A stretch of 64,000 nucleotides of DNA from Phallus indusiatus (lineage: Eukaryota > Basidiomycota > Agaricomycetes > Phallales > Phallaceae), in contig JAQFWX010000003.1 in NCBI GenBank assembly GCA_027605045.1, positions 2,108,001 through 2,172,000 of the forward strand, in the 5' to 3' direction. The notes beneath the pieces were generated by a model. The model did not search any database, was not told where the DNA came from, and saw only the letters and a program-made list of their open reading frames with translations. The position numbers and the translations under genes were made by a program. This document shows, in pieces, positions 31,612 to 45,171 of the stretch. The stretch's first letter is position 1, and the number at the start of each line of letters is the position of its first letter.

Positions 31612-32900
31612 ATGTCTTCCGAACAAAATAAACAAAAAAACGTCAATCCCAATAATCCTGCGCCAGACCCTCAACAAAGGAGCAGGAACAACGACACTCC
31701 ACCTGACGACGACAGAAACATCCTCCTCACGACGTTCACTTACGAAGATCATAACGGAATAGAAAACGTCATTTTTGGCGCGATATCCAACGCCGTTCGG
31801 GGTATGCTTCCCCGTCGTCTCCCTACACTTCTTCCTCCTTTCAACCCACCAGCATACGAACTTCGTGATATACCAGGCAAAGGAAAAGGAATGATCGCAA
31901 CGAGAGATATCGCTTTAGGTGAAATTGTCATCGTCGAGCGACCGGTAACCATATACGAGACGTTCATCGACCTCGAATCTCTTAACGGGTTCGAACAATA
32001 CGTGAAGATGTTCATGAATCCTGAAATCTGGAAAGCATATAATAATTTGTGTAATGTGAAAGGAGACAGTATATCTCATTTTAGAGGCGTTTGCAACACA
32101 AACGCGTTTGAAGTTGATATCGACTTTTTTGGGAAACACAATAGTTATGGTGCCGTTTTTCTTGAGCTTTCGCGTTTGAATCATAGGTATGTACGTACTG
32201 TGAATCGCATTTCCGCTAAAAATAGTCTTCTCCTTGATTGACTTGTTATTTTTTTTTTCCAAGTTGTGGTCCCAATCTTGATCGCTTATGGGATTCCCAC
32301 CTTTTTGTTTTTACCGTGCAAGCTGTTCGTCCCATCCGCGCAGGGCAAGAACTCACTGTAGGATACGAAAATATCTGCGAGCCACACGCCTTTCGACGCT
32401 CCGAACTCGAGCGCAAATACAAATTCGACTGCGCATGCGGGTACTGTACAAACACCTCTCCAGCATCCGACCAAGTCCGTTTCATCAACCGAGGACAAAC
32501 CCTCATCTCCAAATTAGACAAACCGTACAAAAATCTCCTCGGGTCGTTTTTAACAGCTCAAGTAGGATATCAACGAACAAACGCGCATATGAACGATTTG
32601 ATCGCGAATTTGGTGGTCATTACGAAGGAAGGTATCGAAGCCACAGCGTCCTTTTGGCATTATGTATGGCTGATGAATGTTTCCGGACTGCTGGGTGATA
32701 AAAAAAGGTTCAGACAGTGGGGTTTTAAAGCTGTCCTGTTTTCTATGAATTTCTCGAACACGAGCGAGTTTGCGCGCAGAGAGATTGAGAAGTGGATTAG
32801 CTGGATTAAAGAACCGGAGACGTTTCCCTACTGGGGAGCTCGTAGTCTCACGAGATATGCAGTGTTTCAAGATGAAAATATGGCATACATGGTGCTATGA
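31612..32900 (+). CDS. SET-domain (SMYD-like) protein 2
   Basis: Exons 31612-32186 and 32264-32900 give 403 residues. The architecture is the same as the 21188 gene. An N-terminal polar leader is followed by IPGKGKGMIATRDIALGEIV, ELSRLNH, the intron inside the NHSCGPN motif, VRPIRAGQELTVGYENICEP and the post-SET cluster CACGYC, then a helical C-terminus (FWHYVWLMNVSGLLGD, WGFKAVLFSMNF). It is a predicted lysine methyltransferase without a MYND finger. The intron position (phase 2, between His and Ser) is conserved in all three paralogs, which shows common descent by gene duplication and not retroposition. A TATAAAAG box lies at 31461. Confidence 0.88.
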
Positions 32901-34000
32901 TATTCCAAAACTTTTTTTCATTTTTACTGAAAAATCTCTCTTTGTTACTCAATCTTGTTGTCAAAATTATAATGATAAATAACGCTGTTATACATGATTA
33001 AGCAAAATACTTTAATACGCTGTGCGCACACAAATGATACGAGTTCAGCAATTTTATAATGAACACGGGCTAGCCTGAGCGGGTATCATCTCCAGCACAT
33101 TGATCTCGGAATCCCCCGGATAAATTCCCTGCACCAGCAGGGGTCTACCATGTCAACTGTCTGGTGGTGAATCTGGAACCGAATCTGAATTTGAAACCTA
33201 TGTACCCAGTACCGACAATCACACATCGTACAATTTTCTTTTTCCTTGAGAACATTTGCAAATGTGAGATCAATAGATGAATTTCCGATTTACAATTTTA
33301 CTCTTACAGAGGTTTCCATTTTCTGAATCTATTTTCATACTTATGACCCTACATGGCTTAGTTCTTATTACTCCATGCGCAATGCTTACTTTCTTGAGAC
33401 TTGGCATAGAGCTCACTAAATCCAAAATTTATCCCTACGTCAGTCTCTGTAATGTGTGTTTATTTTGAATTTTTGGATTTAATTCATTCTATGTATGTAA
33501 CTTCTCCCTTCTTCCTGTGTCAATTTTCAGTCTTTCCCCTGGTGCAGGGATCCGCCGCTCAAGGCGGCACTAGTATTGAAATCCGCCAGCGTGACGGTTG
33601 TCGGTTAGGCATCGCACGCCTTTTTAACGACCTTCATTGCACACAAGTTCCACGCTATTTTATCCTTATTTCTAAAATACATCTTTTTCTGTTCATTCTT
33701 CCTTCTCAACGGACATCCATTTCCCTTACTAGCTCAAGCCTCCTGAACTTTGAAGACCTTCTTCAGCCAGCACAGTACCTCGTATCACCTTACATGAAAC
33801 ACGAAAAAAAAATCGGGCTTCGACGTGTTTGAGGTCTGAAGCCCAAGTTTCGCGGTCCTTATAATCAAGATTAAGATCAAAGTCTCCGAGAAAAAGCGTC
33901 TACAGCGCAAGCTCCTCTCACACCTAGGTCGATACTCATATTCTTTCAATACCTTTATCCGTTATATTCGATTGACCAAGTCCCAAGTGTTTTTTTTACT
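32901..34000. other. Gene-free stretch between the tandem SMYD-like genes
   Basis: Short frames at 33277-33832 have no recognisable domain and no good intron linkage. The region may hold decayed sequence or only regulatory DNA. Confidence 0.4.
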
Positions 34001-35264
34001 ATGAACGTTGACGAACCTTTAAACAACTCGGAGGTCGACGATTCAGACTCAAACGACTCAGGCTCGGACTGTACACTTGAAGACGAACAAGAGTATAATA
34101 TCATATTTGGCGGAGAAGAGCCGCAGCACATTATGTTTGTAAATATCCCTTATTCCGGTCACAAACAAGGAGGAGAAGAAAAATCTGTCGTCTGTGCTGT
34201 CTATAATATCGTCCACGAAATGCTCCCACCACGACTTCCTACTCTTCTACCACCTCTAAACGGTCCTTCACCGTACGAAATCTGTGATATCCCAGGAAAA
34301 GGAAGAGGCATAATCGCAACAAGAGATATATCAATGGGTGAAATCGTTATAGTCGAACGGCCGGTTCTCGTATGTGCGTATACGATCACAAAGGAGGATA
34401 TCAAAAGGTTCGCGCGATATGTCGAATCGACTATGGACCCAGACGTTTGGAAAAATTATAACGATCTTGTCAATGTAAAAGACGCGTCCATCTCTCCATT
34501 TATTGGTATTATGGAAACAAACGCGTTTGAAATTGGATTGGTGAGAGGGAGAGAGAGTTATAACGGTGTTTTTCATGAATTGTCGCGCTTGAACCATAGG
34601 TAACTCAAGCAACAGTCTTAATCTACTCCAAAATTTAACAGATATTTTCTTTCAAAGTTGTGGCCCCAACCTTACCCGCTCGTGGGACCCTTACCTATTC
34701 ACTCTTTCCGTCCAAGCAGTCCGTCCCATTCGCGCAGGTGAAGAACTCACAATAGCATACGAAGATCCCTGCGGTCAACCACATGCAGACCGGCGATACT
34801 ATCTCGAGTACACTTATCACTTCAAATGCACCTGCGGCTACTGCACACCAGCATCCCCAACGTCCGACCAAATCCGTTTCCTCGCACAAGGAAAAACCGT
34901 CGGCGCTTCTTTAGAAGACTCGTATTGCACCATCGTTCAGCTAGCTTTATCCCGTGAACGTGAACGGCGTGAACTAGGTTCTCAATATGCGAGAAAGTGG
35001 TCAGCCGAGATATCTAAAAGTTTGGCATTGATTATGACGGAAGGCATCGAGTGTGTTTCGGCTTTGTGGCATTATTTGTTTTTGATGAAAGCGTCGGGTA
35101 TTTTGGGCGATGAGAAAGGGTTCAAAGAGTGGGGTTTTAAAGCTATATTACATTCTGGGAGATATATGAATGAGCAAGGTGAGGAAGGGTATCGAGAGGT
35201 TGAGCAGTGGATTGATTGGGTGACCGCGCCCGAGACGTTTCCTGATTGGGCTCTATTCGGGTGA
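34001..35264 (+). CDS. SET-domain (SMYD-like) protein 3
   Basis: Exons 34001-34599 and 34658-35264 give 401 residues. The leader is very acidic and Ser/Asp-rich (residues 1-35). Then come MLPPRLPTLLPPLNG, IPGKGRGIIATRDISMGEIV, the split NHSCGPN, VRPIRAGEELTIAYEDPC and the post-SET CTCGYC. The C-terminal helices (ALWHYLFLMKASGILGD, WGFKAILHSGRYMNEQGEEG) resemble protein 1 more than protein 2 in places (WIDWV...PETFP). It is in direct tandem with protein 2. Predicted function is the same: a lysine methyltransferase of unknown substrate. Confidence 0.88.
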
Positions 35265-35458
35265 AAAAAACGATGCTTTATCACAGGGGATCTCTTGTTC
35301 ACTAAAATCACAAGACATTAGTACGACGTAGATTTGAAAGACATTGCTTACAACGATGCTTTCAACCAGAGTACTCAAACAAACAGGTCAAAATCTCGCA
35401 AGACAGGAGTACTACATGTGTTGATACAATTCACATATTCATACGTACAATTTCACAC

Positions 35459-36692
35459 TTATGGTTTTCCAACTTTACTAATAACATATTCCCTTACACG
35501 TTTCTGTTCTTGCTCTCCGACACCTTCTAATTCTTCAGGTGTTTGATTATCCTGATTTGTCTGGAAAAAATCAGTTTACATCCAAGAGAGGGGGAGAGAG
35601 AAAACACGAAATGTTCACCCTATGACGATCAGCCCCAGCTTCAATCAGTGCAACCGCTGCGTCGCCATGTCCAGATTCCATGGCAAGATGGAGAGGAGTG
35701 TTACCTGTCATTAAAAATGTTAGAGCTGGACCTGCTGGTACGCGTTTGTAATACTCACCAACGCGATCTGCGGTGTTCAGACGTGTTTTCGGAGACCCCT
35801 CAGGAGGATTGAGAAGAAGTTTAACAAATCCGACTGAACCAGTTGTAGCTGCTCGATGGCTGTCAGGTTCTGTGTGAGCGAGCTTTTGGTATACGAATGG
35901 CGGATTATGCTCACAGCGGGTGTTGATTTGCTCGGTCTTTGGCGTTAATCTAGGGAATGATTTAGTTCTATAATCACGGATACCTTCGAAAAAGGATATA
36001 TACATCGGCTCCCTTGGCTATGAGCAGTTGCCCTATCTATGAGCTTTTGAGCATAACGAGAAAAGCGTCATTTGAACTGTTGGTATTACCGATATTTGCG
36101 ACTTGGACGCAGCATAATGTCTAAAACACAGGGTAAATACAGCATCAATAGCCGAACGACTGGAATCCTACAGAGGTGTTAAGCCTTTATCGTTCGTCCG
36201 ATTCGGGTTGGCATCCGCTTCTAATAACTCCCGAACAACACTTTCACGTCCTGCACTAGCTGACCAAAAACAACAAGTCAAGAAGATGTCACCATATAGT
36301 CGAATCATACCAAAGATCAACTTACCAGCAATATGAAGAGCAGTCCAACCACTTCCATCCGGCTTATCAACTTCAATTCCTGATCTGCTCAATAGATACT
36401 TCACCATCTCCAGTCCACCAGCTGTACTAGCAGCCCAATGCAAAACTGTTCTTCCATCCTATTTCAAGCAGAGAATAAACAGTCTTCCTTTTATTCGGTG
36501 AATTCGCTCGTTTAACGTACTTGATCAGCTTCATTCAGCCGAGCAGGATTCTCGTCCAAAAGCGCTCTGAGCAGGGAAAGCTGATCTTCATGAATCATCA
36601 TAGTTGAGCAAGATCGAGGGAAATTTACATATTGATGATTCAAACATACTATTTTGTGCAGCTGAGTGTGCTGAAAATCCAGACAGAGACAT
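35459..36692 (-). CDS. Gankyrin/Nas6-like proteasome chaperone (ankyrin repeats)
   Basis: The family (PSMD10, yeast Nas6) is a stack of ankyrin repeats that helps assemble the proteasome regulatory particle. ATG 36692 gives MSLSGFSAHSAAQN and, after an intron, QLSLLRALLDENPARLNEAD, then TVLHWAASTAGGLEMVKYLL, GWTALHIA, SAGRESVVRELLEADANPNR, GLTPLHYAASKSQIS, TPLHLAMESGHGDAAVALIE and a last exon NQDNQTPEELEGVGEQEQKR ending at TAA 35459-35461. The repeats are interrupted by short introns, roughly one per repeat. The C-terminal TPEELEGVG motif is typical of fungal gankyrin orthologs. Confidence 0.85.
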
Positions 36693-36964
36693 TCTGAAAT
36701 GTTGTAGCTGAGTGAATGAACGGCGGTTACGCAATTGTTCCTTTTTGGGATGGACAAGCTACCGTGACGCAAAGTCACGTTGACCACGGAAGCAAAATTG
36801 AGCTACGCGCAATAGGGATCGACGAAATAATATCAGATCACTAAATGTATAAGATGGAGCAGGTCGGTGTAAGTTGTTCACACAATTAAACTGGGTTAAG
36901 GGTGGAACAAAATCTACGGTATAGAGATGTGACAACGGTTGTCTGTAGAGGACAGACAAAAAGA

Positions 36965-37049
36965 TACACGCAGCGGGAGTCGAACCCGCGCCGCTTGCTG
37001 AACTCATGTTACATGGAAGGCAAGCATGATACCGTTTCACCATGCGTGT
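36965..37049 (-). tRNA. tRNA-Gly(UCC) with a 14-nt intron
   Basis: The minus strand folds as a cloverleaf: acceptor ACACGCA/TGCGTGT, D-arm GTGA/TCAT with loop AACGGTA, anticodon stem CTTGC/GCAAG, T-arm GCGGG-TTCGACT-CCCGC, discriminator A. The anticodon loop reads C-T-T-C-C-A, so positions 34-36 are TCC. A 14-nt intron (about 37000-37013) follows position 37, the canonical site. The T-loop B-box GGTTCGACTCC and A-box-like D-arm are intact. Confidence 0.88.
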
Positions 37050-37923
37050 TATTGGAAATATCCTCTCAATTATCCAATCCGACCCAAGAAAACACCTTGT
37101 TATTTGGAAGTTGTGCGTATTGTCGAATATGCTTTCGCAACTATCCAATCCGAGTGAAACACCTTCATGTTTTTGTGCACGTGAGACTCAAACTTGACAC
37201 ATATGTGGGCTTACATTCAGTGAATGATCATGGACCCCTACTTTATTCATTTTGGAGCGGAAGCAATCCACAATTGAATTGACGACCATGCGTCGATGTG
37301 CACAATCTCCGAAATGGCGGAATGGCGGAATATGCTTCTCTAGAAGTTGCTCACCATGTTTGCATTCAAAATTAAGGAGTTCATTGTTTACTGGTTCGGA
37401 CTCGATGAGCATCAAAGCATCGATCGTCATCATTTCTTTCACACTCATTACTCAATTCTCAAATCAAAATTCGACATACATTTTAACCAGCTTACTGGGA
37501 TAATAGAAGAAAAAGCGCACTGGCAAACGATTGAGTAGCGTAAATAATCCGATACAATAGGAGGAATGCCACCTGAGCTAGTACGTACATAGTGCCTCAG
37601 TCGCACGGAATCTAAAGCTGAGAATGGACTTGGTTCTTGCGCTCAGCCTTACCGTTCAATGTCATACAGAACCCCCACCTTCTATTAGATTCTAATATAT
37701 TCAGTTTATTTTCTACCATCACCTTTTGATATCGTCGAATTCAAGGTCACAGCTGATACCGAGCACACTCTCGCAGATTACTGATGCACTCAATCTCTCT
37801 CCTCACCATCACATATCCTTAGATTCTTCACACTCTCCGTCATCCAGCCCCGAGTAACCTTTCGAACCCAATTTGAACAGAGGTCTGGTGTGTATCCTGA
37901 TATCAAGGCGGTTCCAGCGAATC
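37050..37923. other. Gene-free stretch upstream of the GH3 gene
   Basis: Short frames on both strands (37188-37540, 37809-38015) have no recognisable features. The last part is the GH3 promoter and leader. Confidence 0.45.
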
Positions 37924-40900
37924 ATGTCATCCGCAATTTTCTCCTCGTGCTCGCTTCTCCTTGCAACATTAGCTTGTCTCTTCTTCATCACAGCCAGGGT
38001 CCAATGCACCTTCACTCTCCGTACGTAATTCGCACTTCTCGCTCTTAAAAGCCTAAGTCACGGTCATTTAATTTACATAATAATAATGAAAAAGGCTCAT
38101 GGCCAGAGTCCGAACTTTTGGCTGAAGAACTCGTAGCTAATCTATCGCTCTCGGAGAAGGTAGGTATTCTCACAGGCCAAGGTCAATATTCGTCGCGTTG
38201 CATCGGAAATACGCATGGAGTCAATCGTTCTTTACCCAACGCTCCGAATGGTTTACCCAGCATCTGTATGAATGATGGCCCAGCAGGTCTTCGTGCCGCC
38301 GGAAGTTCCGTCACCGGTTTTCCAGGAGGACTTAACGTAGTTAGCACGTATGGATTCAATTTTATTTGGACTATTAAAAACTGCTTCGCTGATAAAATTG
38401 ACATTAATTCTCCAGGTTTAGCAGGCGTTTGATGTACGCACGCGGAAGTGCTCTGGGAGAAGAAGCCAAAGGAAAAGGAATCAAGTCCGTGGATAAACTT
38501 CATAATGACCAAATAATGCCTAATATACTATCAATAGCATATTATTAGGACCTCAAATAGATCTTATGCGTTCTCCTAAAGCAGGGCGCAACTGGGAGTC
38601 ATTCGGGGCCGATCCCTATTTAAGCGGTGAGGCTGCGTACGAAACAATTCAGGGCACGCAGTCAGTCGGAGTGGTATGTTGTATAAACGCTTGTAAAAAA
38701 AAAAGAATGTTGATTGATTGATATTTAAATCATACAGCAAGCTTGCGCTAAACACTTTTTGGGATACATGCAAGAAAATTGGCGATACACTTACTCTGCT
38801 CAAATCGACGATCGGACGACTCATGAAATGTATTTGTGGCCGTTTATCAGAGCAATTGAAGTTTGGATAAATTTCACTTCTTTTAATTTAAAGCTATGAC
38901 GACATTTTTGTTGTTTTAGGCAAACGTCTCTTCGATAATGTGCGCATATAATCAATTCAACAACACATATTCTTGTGGAAACGACAATCTTCTCGGTCAA
39001 AATGGCTTGCTCAGGGAACTCGACTTTGAAGGTAAGCGAAGCTCTATAAGGGTATTGTCATTCGAGGTTGAATAATATTACAGGGTTTGTGATGAGCGAT
39101 TGGGGCGCGACACATCCTACGACTTCACAATACGCAAACGCAGGACTCGATATGGAGTATGAATTCCCAATCTACTGTTTTTCAACTTAGTGACTAGAAG
39201 TCTCGCAGACAGCCCGGTGATTTCATACTTATAGGTTTTTACAATTCCTTGTAACCTCGAAAGATTAATCTCACCCACTGGTGTGATCAGGAGGAGGGAT
39301 ATTCGGTGTATTTCTCCAAGTTGCCGTAGACCTCAACTACATTACACAAGACCGAATAGACCAAATGGTAATCAACGTTTTAAAACCTTGGTTCAGACTC
39401 GGACAGGATCAAGGATATCCCCCTACAAACTTTGACAGTCAAAATCCGGATGGATCTGGTCTGCTTAATGAAAACGTTACTGTTAGGTCAGTGGCACATA
39501 CACAGCTTGCGAGGGAGATTGCGGCGAGGAGTAGTGTGCTTTTGAAGAACGAGAATGGAGCACTTCCGTTAAAGGGCACAGAGCGGACTATGGCCGTCAT
39601 TGGGCTTGATGTGAATCCACCTCAGAATGGATGTGATTTGGATGCCTGCGATGGTGGTGTTGTTGTTTGCGGGTATGATCATAAATTCTCTTGATTTGAC
39701 TCTTATATGCTCATGCTGTACAAGCTGGGGCTCTGGTTCAATTTCATACGACTTCGTTGTCCCCCCTCTCGAAGCTCTTCTTTCGTACTCTCAGACAGCT
39801 CCAACATTCAGTACCCAGATTACCAATTCCTCGTCAAATGATATAGACAGTGCAGTAGCCGCTGCGATGAATAAAGACGTAGCGTTGGTTTTCGTTAATG
39901 CGATGAGTGGCGAGTTAGGCGCGTTTCAGGAGGTGAATGGCAACTTTGGCGATAGGAATGATTTGAATCTGTGGTTCAATGGAGATGAACTTGTAAGCTT
40001 ACCTGAAACTGAGAGATCTAAGCTGATTAGGGTTTCATACATAGATTGAGAAAGTCGCAGCCGTGAATAATAATACAATTGTCATTATTCATTCGACGGG
40101 AGCCGTTCTGTAGGTATTTTTTCCTGATTAAAATGGCTTCGTTCACCTGCTCGGTACAGTACGGAACCATGGAGTACATCTCCAAACGTAACGGCTATAA
40201 TATATGCAGGTACACCTGGTGAACAAGCCGGACCTGCGATCGTCGATATCCTGTATGGACATGTGAACCCCAGCGGACGACTACCTTTCACAATTGCCAA
40301 GGTATTTCATGTATTCTTTGGAAGTTCCATATACCAAAAACTGATAGATGAAATAGGATCCTAGTGACTACCCAGCCGACATTCTATATACCAGCTTCAA
40401 TCTTTTCCCTCCTGTATGAAAACAGAAATCTCATAACTGATTTGAAACCCACTCTAACGTACAATTTTGTAGATCAATTTCACCGAGGCTCTTCTTTTAG
40501 ACTACAGATTTTTCGACGAACGGAACATTACACCCCGATATGAATTCGGATACGGCCTTTCGTATACTTCTTTCCAGTATTCCGATTTGAAGATTGATCT
40601 GCCAATGCCCGTGTCAACGAACCCGGAGGAAACTGATACCGATTTAAGAAACATTGTAGCGACTATCTCTTTCACACTCACAAATACAGGATCAAGATCC
40701 GGAGTTGAAATTCCACAGCTCTATATCGGATATCCGAATGGATCTGGAGAGCCTCCTAAAGTCTTGCGAGGGTTTGACGATGTTGACTTGATGCCGGGAG
40801 AAAGTTGTATTGTTTCGTTTACCATTGAAGAAAGAGATTTAAGGTCTGTGATTCCTCTTCGCCGTCGTTCGTTTCCGAATGCCAAATAAGATTGACGTTC

Positions 40901-41100
40901 ACAGACTTTGGGATACAACCTCGCAGGCTTGGGTTCGCCCTTTCGATATCAGTGAATATACCGTTTACGTTGGAAGCTCGAGCAGGGATATACGATTGAG
41001 TGGATTGTTATCAATGGTACCGTACGATTCAGATAGCTCGGAAGATGTTGAAGGGACTCTGGTGAATATGGTCGGAAAACGAGATTTGGGTTCTTTATAA
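37924..41100 (+). CDS. Secreted GH3 beta-glucosidase
   Basis: GH3 enzymes hydrolyse beta-1,4-glucosides such as cellobiose. ATG 37924 opens a signal peptide (MSSAIFSSCSLLLATLACLF). Many short introns link ESELLAEELVANLSLSEKVG, the substrate-pocket segment (CMNDGPAGLRAA), GPQIDLMRSPKAGRNWESFG, ACAKHFLGYMQENWRYTYSA, SSIMCAYNQFNNTYSCGNDN, and GFVMSDWGA with the catalytic nucleophile Asp. Then come the GH3 C-terminal domain with GDRNDLNLWFNGDELV and the fibronectin-like domain (VEIPQLYIGYPNGSGEPPKV, GESCIVSF). The last intron after ERDL joins to RLWDTTSQAWVRPFDISEYT and the stop at 41100. It appears complete, and extracellular plant-cell-wall breakdown is the likely role. Confidence 0.9.
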
Positions 41101-42189
41101 TCGAATGCAGATATCTCTGGTATCACAGTTGACAATATTCTTTACGGGTTGTATGGGAGATGTTTTTAATTTAGTCAATCTTGTCAATGACAACTTGCGC
41201 CGTAAGGGGCCAAAGCCATAACGTTGAACGTATGATATCCCTGTGAGAATATCTACATCACTGATAAATAAGAGCATCAGAAGTTCAAAGATGATTAACA
41301 TACCTGGAAATTTGGATTTCAAAAAGCTAAAACTCTCGCTCAAACAAAAAAATTACGCAATTGTTTGAGCGGCTGTGACGACCACGCGTCACACTGGCCG
41401 CGGAACCGAAGCTTAAGCTCAACTGCAAAGCTTTAAATTTCTTCTTTCTGCGACCAATTTTCAACTGTTCTGTCGTGTGGCATGCAAATTTTCCTACTTG
41501 CACTCAATAGCGCTTGATTTATTTGGTTGACACGCTTTACGCTGAAATCAATATACTTCTTTATCACATCCTATTCGCATTTTTTGTGGGTTATGACATA
41601 TTTTTGCCAAACCAGCTAATGTAAACGGCCTGGTTCCCAATTTGTTCATGGAACTGACCATATCCATTAATATGATACACAGCAAGCAGGCACACTCCTA
41701 ATGTTTCTACCGGAATTTTCTTTTTTGCGGATAGCGCGCTAGGAGCGGCTACTCTGAGAGGATGATGGCAGATTTAGGTTCATGTATCTGGAAATCACGG
41801 CTTTTGCCAAAGGAATGATATTACGATGATATTACGAAAATCAGGGCCATACTATCAATTAATAAGGGACTCGTCTGTTTGTTATTATGCAAGCTGCGGA
41901 AGTGGTTCTGGTATTGACTACATGGAGTGAAAGGCATGTGGGGGTTGGTGGCGCTGGTACGTATACGTGATTTATGATTTCACCGTCCTATATGATTTAA
42001 ACTTTCAATAGCAAGTAACAATAAATTAATGATACAACATTGCGTCCTGAAGGCGCATGTACGCTTTACATTATTAAAATTCCATCGATCCGTCCAAAAT
42101 TTCCGTCGAAACATTCTCGAACGAGACAACAAACCTTATGATAATGAATGCACTTTACATACGGTAGGGAGATAATGATGTACTAACAT
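41101..42189. other. Gene-free stretch
   Basis: I found nothing to support a gene, RNA or repeat here. Confidence 0.4.
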
Positions 42190-43324
42190 TTAAACTTTCC
42201 GACGAGCCCAGACAAAATGAAACTCATAGCCTATTGATTCGTTTATTGTTGGATCCTCCATTTCCTTTATGATTTGAGCCTCAAGTTCAGGCGTGCGACC
42301 TGGGTAATGACTAAGAGGACCAATTTGAAACGACCTCGCGCCCATAGCTGACAAGCGACCCGCCGGCGTGTCTTTGAGAAGAAAATGTGAGTACGTTTTC
42401 AAAGTGAATGAAAATCTCAAGACTAATTACCCAAGTACTTAGTTGAGAAACTGCAAAACTGCTTTCGGGAGTGTACTTCACTGAAGAGACCCGAGTCCTC
42501 CAATATAGAGACGTAACTGAGCGGCAAGTCGGGATCAACACCTCTGTTACGTATTTCAGTTTCAAAATTTTCCCAAAATTTCATGATACCCGGTGTGCGC
42601 TCTTTCTGGTGATTTGAGCGAAAAGATGCAACTGTGTCTTCCAGAATCAGGATTCCGCCGGGTTTGACTAGCGGTAAGACGCGCGAAAGAACACCCTTTC
42701 CATTGGGTATCTGTATTATCAAATGGTGAGATTTAAAGATAGTTTTTTTTTGAAGACTTGCGTGAATTATAGTAAGTCTCGCATGCACGATATCAAAGGA
42801 TTGAAAATCCCAGGGAAAAGGCTGTCGAAGATCTAGGCATTGAAAACGCAAGTTGTTTCTCCGCGATCTGGGTCCTGATCAGTTTCTTTCGAAGATCTCA
42901 TATGAAAAACAAAACGCACCCCTCTGATATATTGACTAGATCCACCGCTAAAACGTCAGCATCGGGGAAAGTATCTGCCGCTTGAGCTGCCCAAGCCCCT
43001 GTTCCCGAGCTACGAATCCAGTGTCGTTGATCGTGTTGAAATTGTGGTATAAACAAGAAACTCACCCTAGCTCTAATATGGTTTTAGGTTCTATTGTCTC
43101 CAGAGGTGCAAATGTCAAACCACCGATAAACTCTTGTATGACCTGAAATTGGTAGGAAAGTCTGCCACCTTGTTTAGTCCCGCAGAGAAATTTGGTTATG
43201 CGTACACACCTAGCATTTTCTTCATGGCGATCCGCGGACTAGATCTTATGTTAGCGGAAACACACATTAGAATGAATGATCATACAGGAAGGGGGTAACA
43301 TGTACTTTCTTGCGTCTGAGACAT
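42190..43324 (-). CDS. Class I SAM-dependent methyltransferase
   Basis: ATG 43324 (MSQTQESTCYPLP) is followed by small exons: ADRHEENAR, VIQEFIGGLTFAPLETIEPK, and TILELGSGTGAWAAQAADTF, which is motif I of the Rossmann-fold SAM site (E-L-G-S-G-T-G). Then PDADVLAVDL (acidic residue binding the ribose), FQCLDLRQPFPWDFQSFDIV, LPLVKPGGILILED (motif IV-like PGG) and a C-terminus GYEFHFVWARRKV. The family resembles fungal secondary-metabolism methyltransferases of the LaeA/TAM type, but the substrate cannot be told. A TATATATATA run at 43373-43387 is a plausible promoter about 50 bp upstream. It is next to the FAD monooxygenase region. Confidence 0.83.
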
Positions 43325-45171
43325 GACTGAAGCTCGATAGTTACACGCGTCAAAAATTTCTTTTCAAACCCTGATATATATATACTCAGAGCCCAGGTAA
43401 AATTTCAGGCGTCTCAACTGATTTTTTTTAATGATGTCGTCGTTTTATCCCTATCCCGCCTAGCCGAATTATGTAAAATAGGGAGGAGAACGCATATGGC
43501 TTGCCGGGGAGTCTGCATCCTGCATGCCCCGCTATCTTCCTTTAGAAAACAATTGTAGAGTGCCCCGCGTCATCTATTTTAGTCTTACGGGTACCTACGG
43601 TTTGGATGTGTCATGAGGGATATGGAATTATTCGTTGCAGGGTTCGGTTATGATTAACCACCACCGTTCACTTGTGGACCGGTTATACCTCGCAAAGAGG
43701 AGCACATTAATTAGACTAATCCGGTTTTCAAAATCACATTATACAATGGGAAAATGGAAAAAAATTTCCCTGGAGAAAATTTCTAGATAAACAAAAGGTT
43801 GCCTCGTGCGTGTTTCTTCATTGTACCTATTAGGAACTTTCAATGGCCGGGTCGTCCGATTATACGGCGGCTATGCTGAGCCGTCACCTCCCCCCGTGAA
43901 AACCAAGCTACGGTGCCAATGAATTGAATGAAATATGTTCACAGGAACTCAACGGCTTGTCTGAGCCTGAAGGTGCGTCAGTCGTCGCTGATCAGCAATA
44001 TATTGATAACCTGGAACCGAGATGCCACGCTCTTCGTTAAAAATCGTCAATAACAGCAATGACAGGTTGCAGGTTGTTTATCAGCTATATCTACCATTCA
44101 GTCCATAAGTCCAAGAATGTTACTAACAGGAGTTACCGTTAGACCTCACCGGCACCATTGAACGCTGCACGTGTCATCAATGATGGCACTGGCAAGTTTT
44201 AGAAGTTTAACCAATGGTTTGGCAATACAACAAACTATAACATTAAACCAGCCTTTTGTATGGAAAACTTGAATGAGACTTTCAAAAAGCCGAAGTCTCA
44301 AGGAAATAGTTTAATATATATGAGAAAATGGCGAGGTACTATTGAATCTTGAACGTGTGGCCGCGCTACTCCGGGAACTAGATGCCTTGGCTTGACGCAA
44401 ATCACGTCTACAAAAGAAACATCAACACCCCGTTTGGATCGAGCAGCTAGTGGGAATCTGGATTCATCTTATGAACAGATCTTGGCTAGAGCTTAGGTCA
44501 GACAAGCAGATGCGTGTTCCAAATTTCACGTATACGTATGCACAAAATAATGACTTGTTATCATGGTTCCATGCCAAATCAACTTAGTTGAAAACAATGA
44601 AACGGCAAGTTTGCCCAATATATAAGGGACTGGAACTTTTATGCATAATGTTCTCAATAGTATGATTATAACCAATGAAAGAACTTGGGGAATATATAAG
44701 CACCGCGTGGCCAATAATACATTTGACTTTCATATGGCATTACATCATGTTATTGAGAATCAGGTCGGGGTGAATCCATAAAAATCAATTTTTTATGTGT
44801 GATCTAAATTTGCACCCATGGAATTAAAGGTGGCTAGTATCACGAAGTTTTCTTCCGACATGTTTCCCAATATTTTGTAACACAATATGAGTTGGCAGGT
44901 CTATAAGGACAAACATCAATACACCTGCTAAACTGAGGGCTGAGTTTTTATTAATAGGTTGAATGACAGGAAGCACTCTGGTGTAATAGTAACGGTGAGC
45001 TTCACGGGCCACCGAGCTCTAGATTCATAAAAGAAGTGTTTTACTGCTAGTCAGCATGATGCTGGAATTGATGGATTACAATATTGTAAATGAGAATAGT
45101 GCTACACAGATACTAATTACACTGAAGCGTCTCAGTCATCGACGATTCACCCTACCCGTAACCGGTAACCC
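43325..45171. other. Gene-free stretch
   Basis: Only short frames are present; the minus-strand ones at 44526 and 44824 have no features. No repeat boundary was found. Confidence 0.4.

Noticed and set aside
37850..37880. TTCGAACCCA as a second tRNA T-loop
   Set aside because: No acceptor, D-arm or anticodon stem can be built around it.
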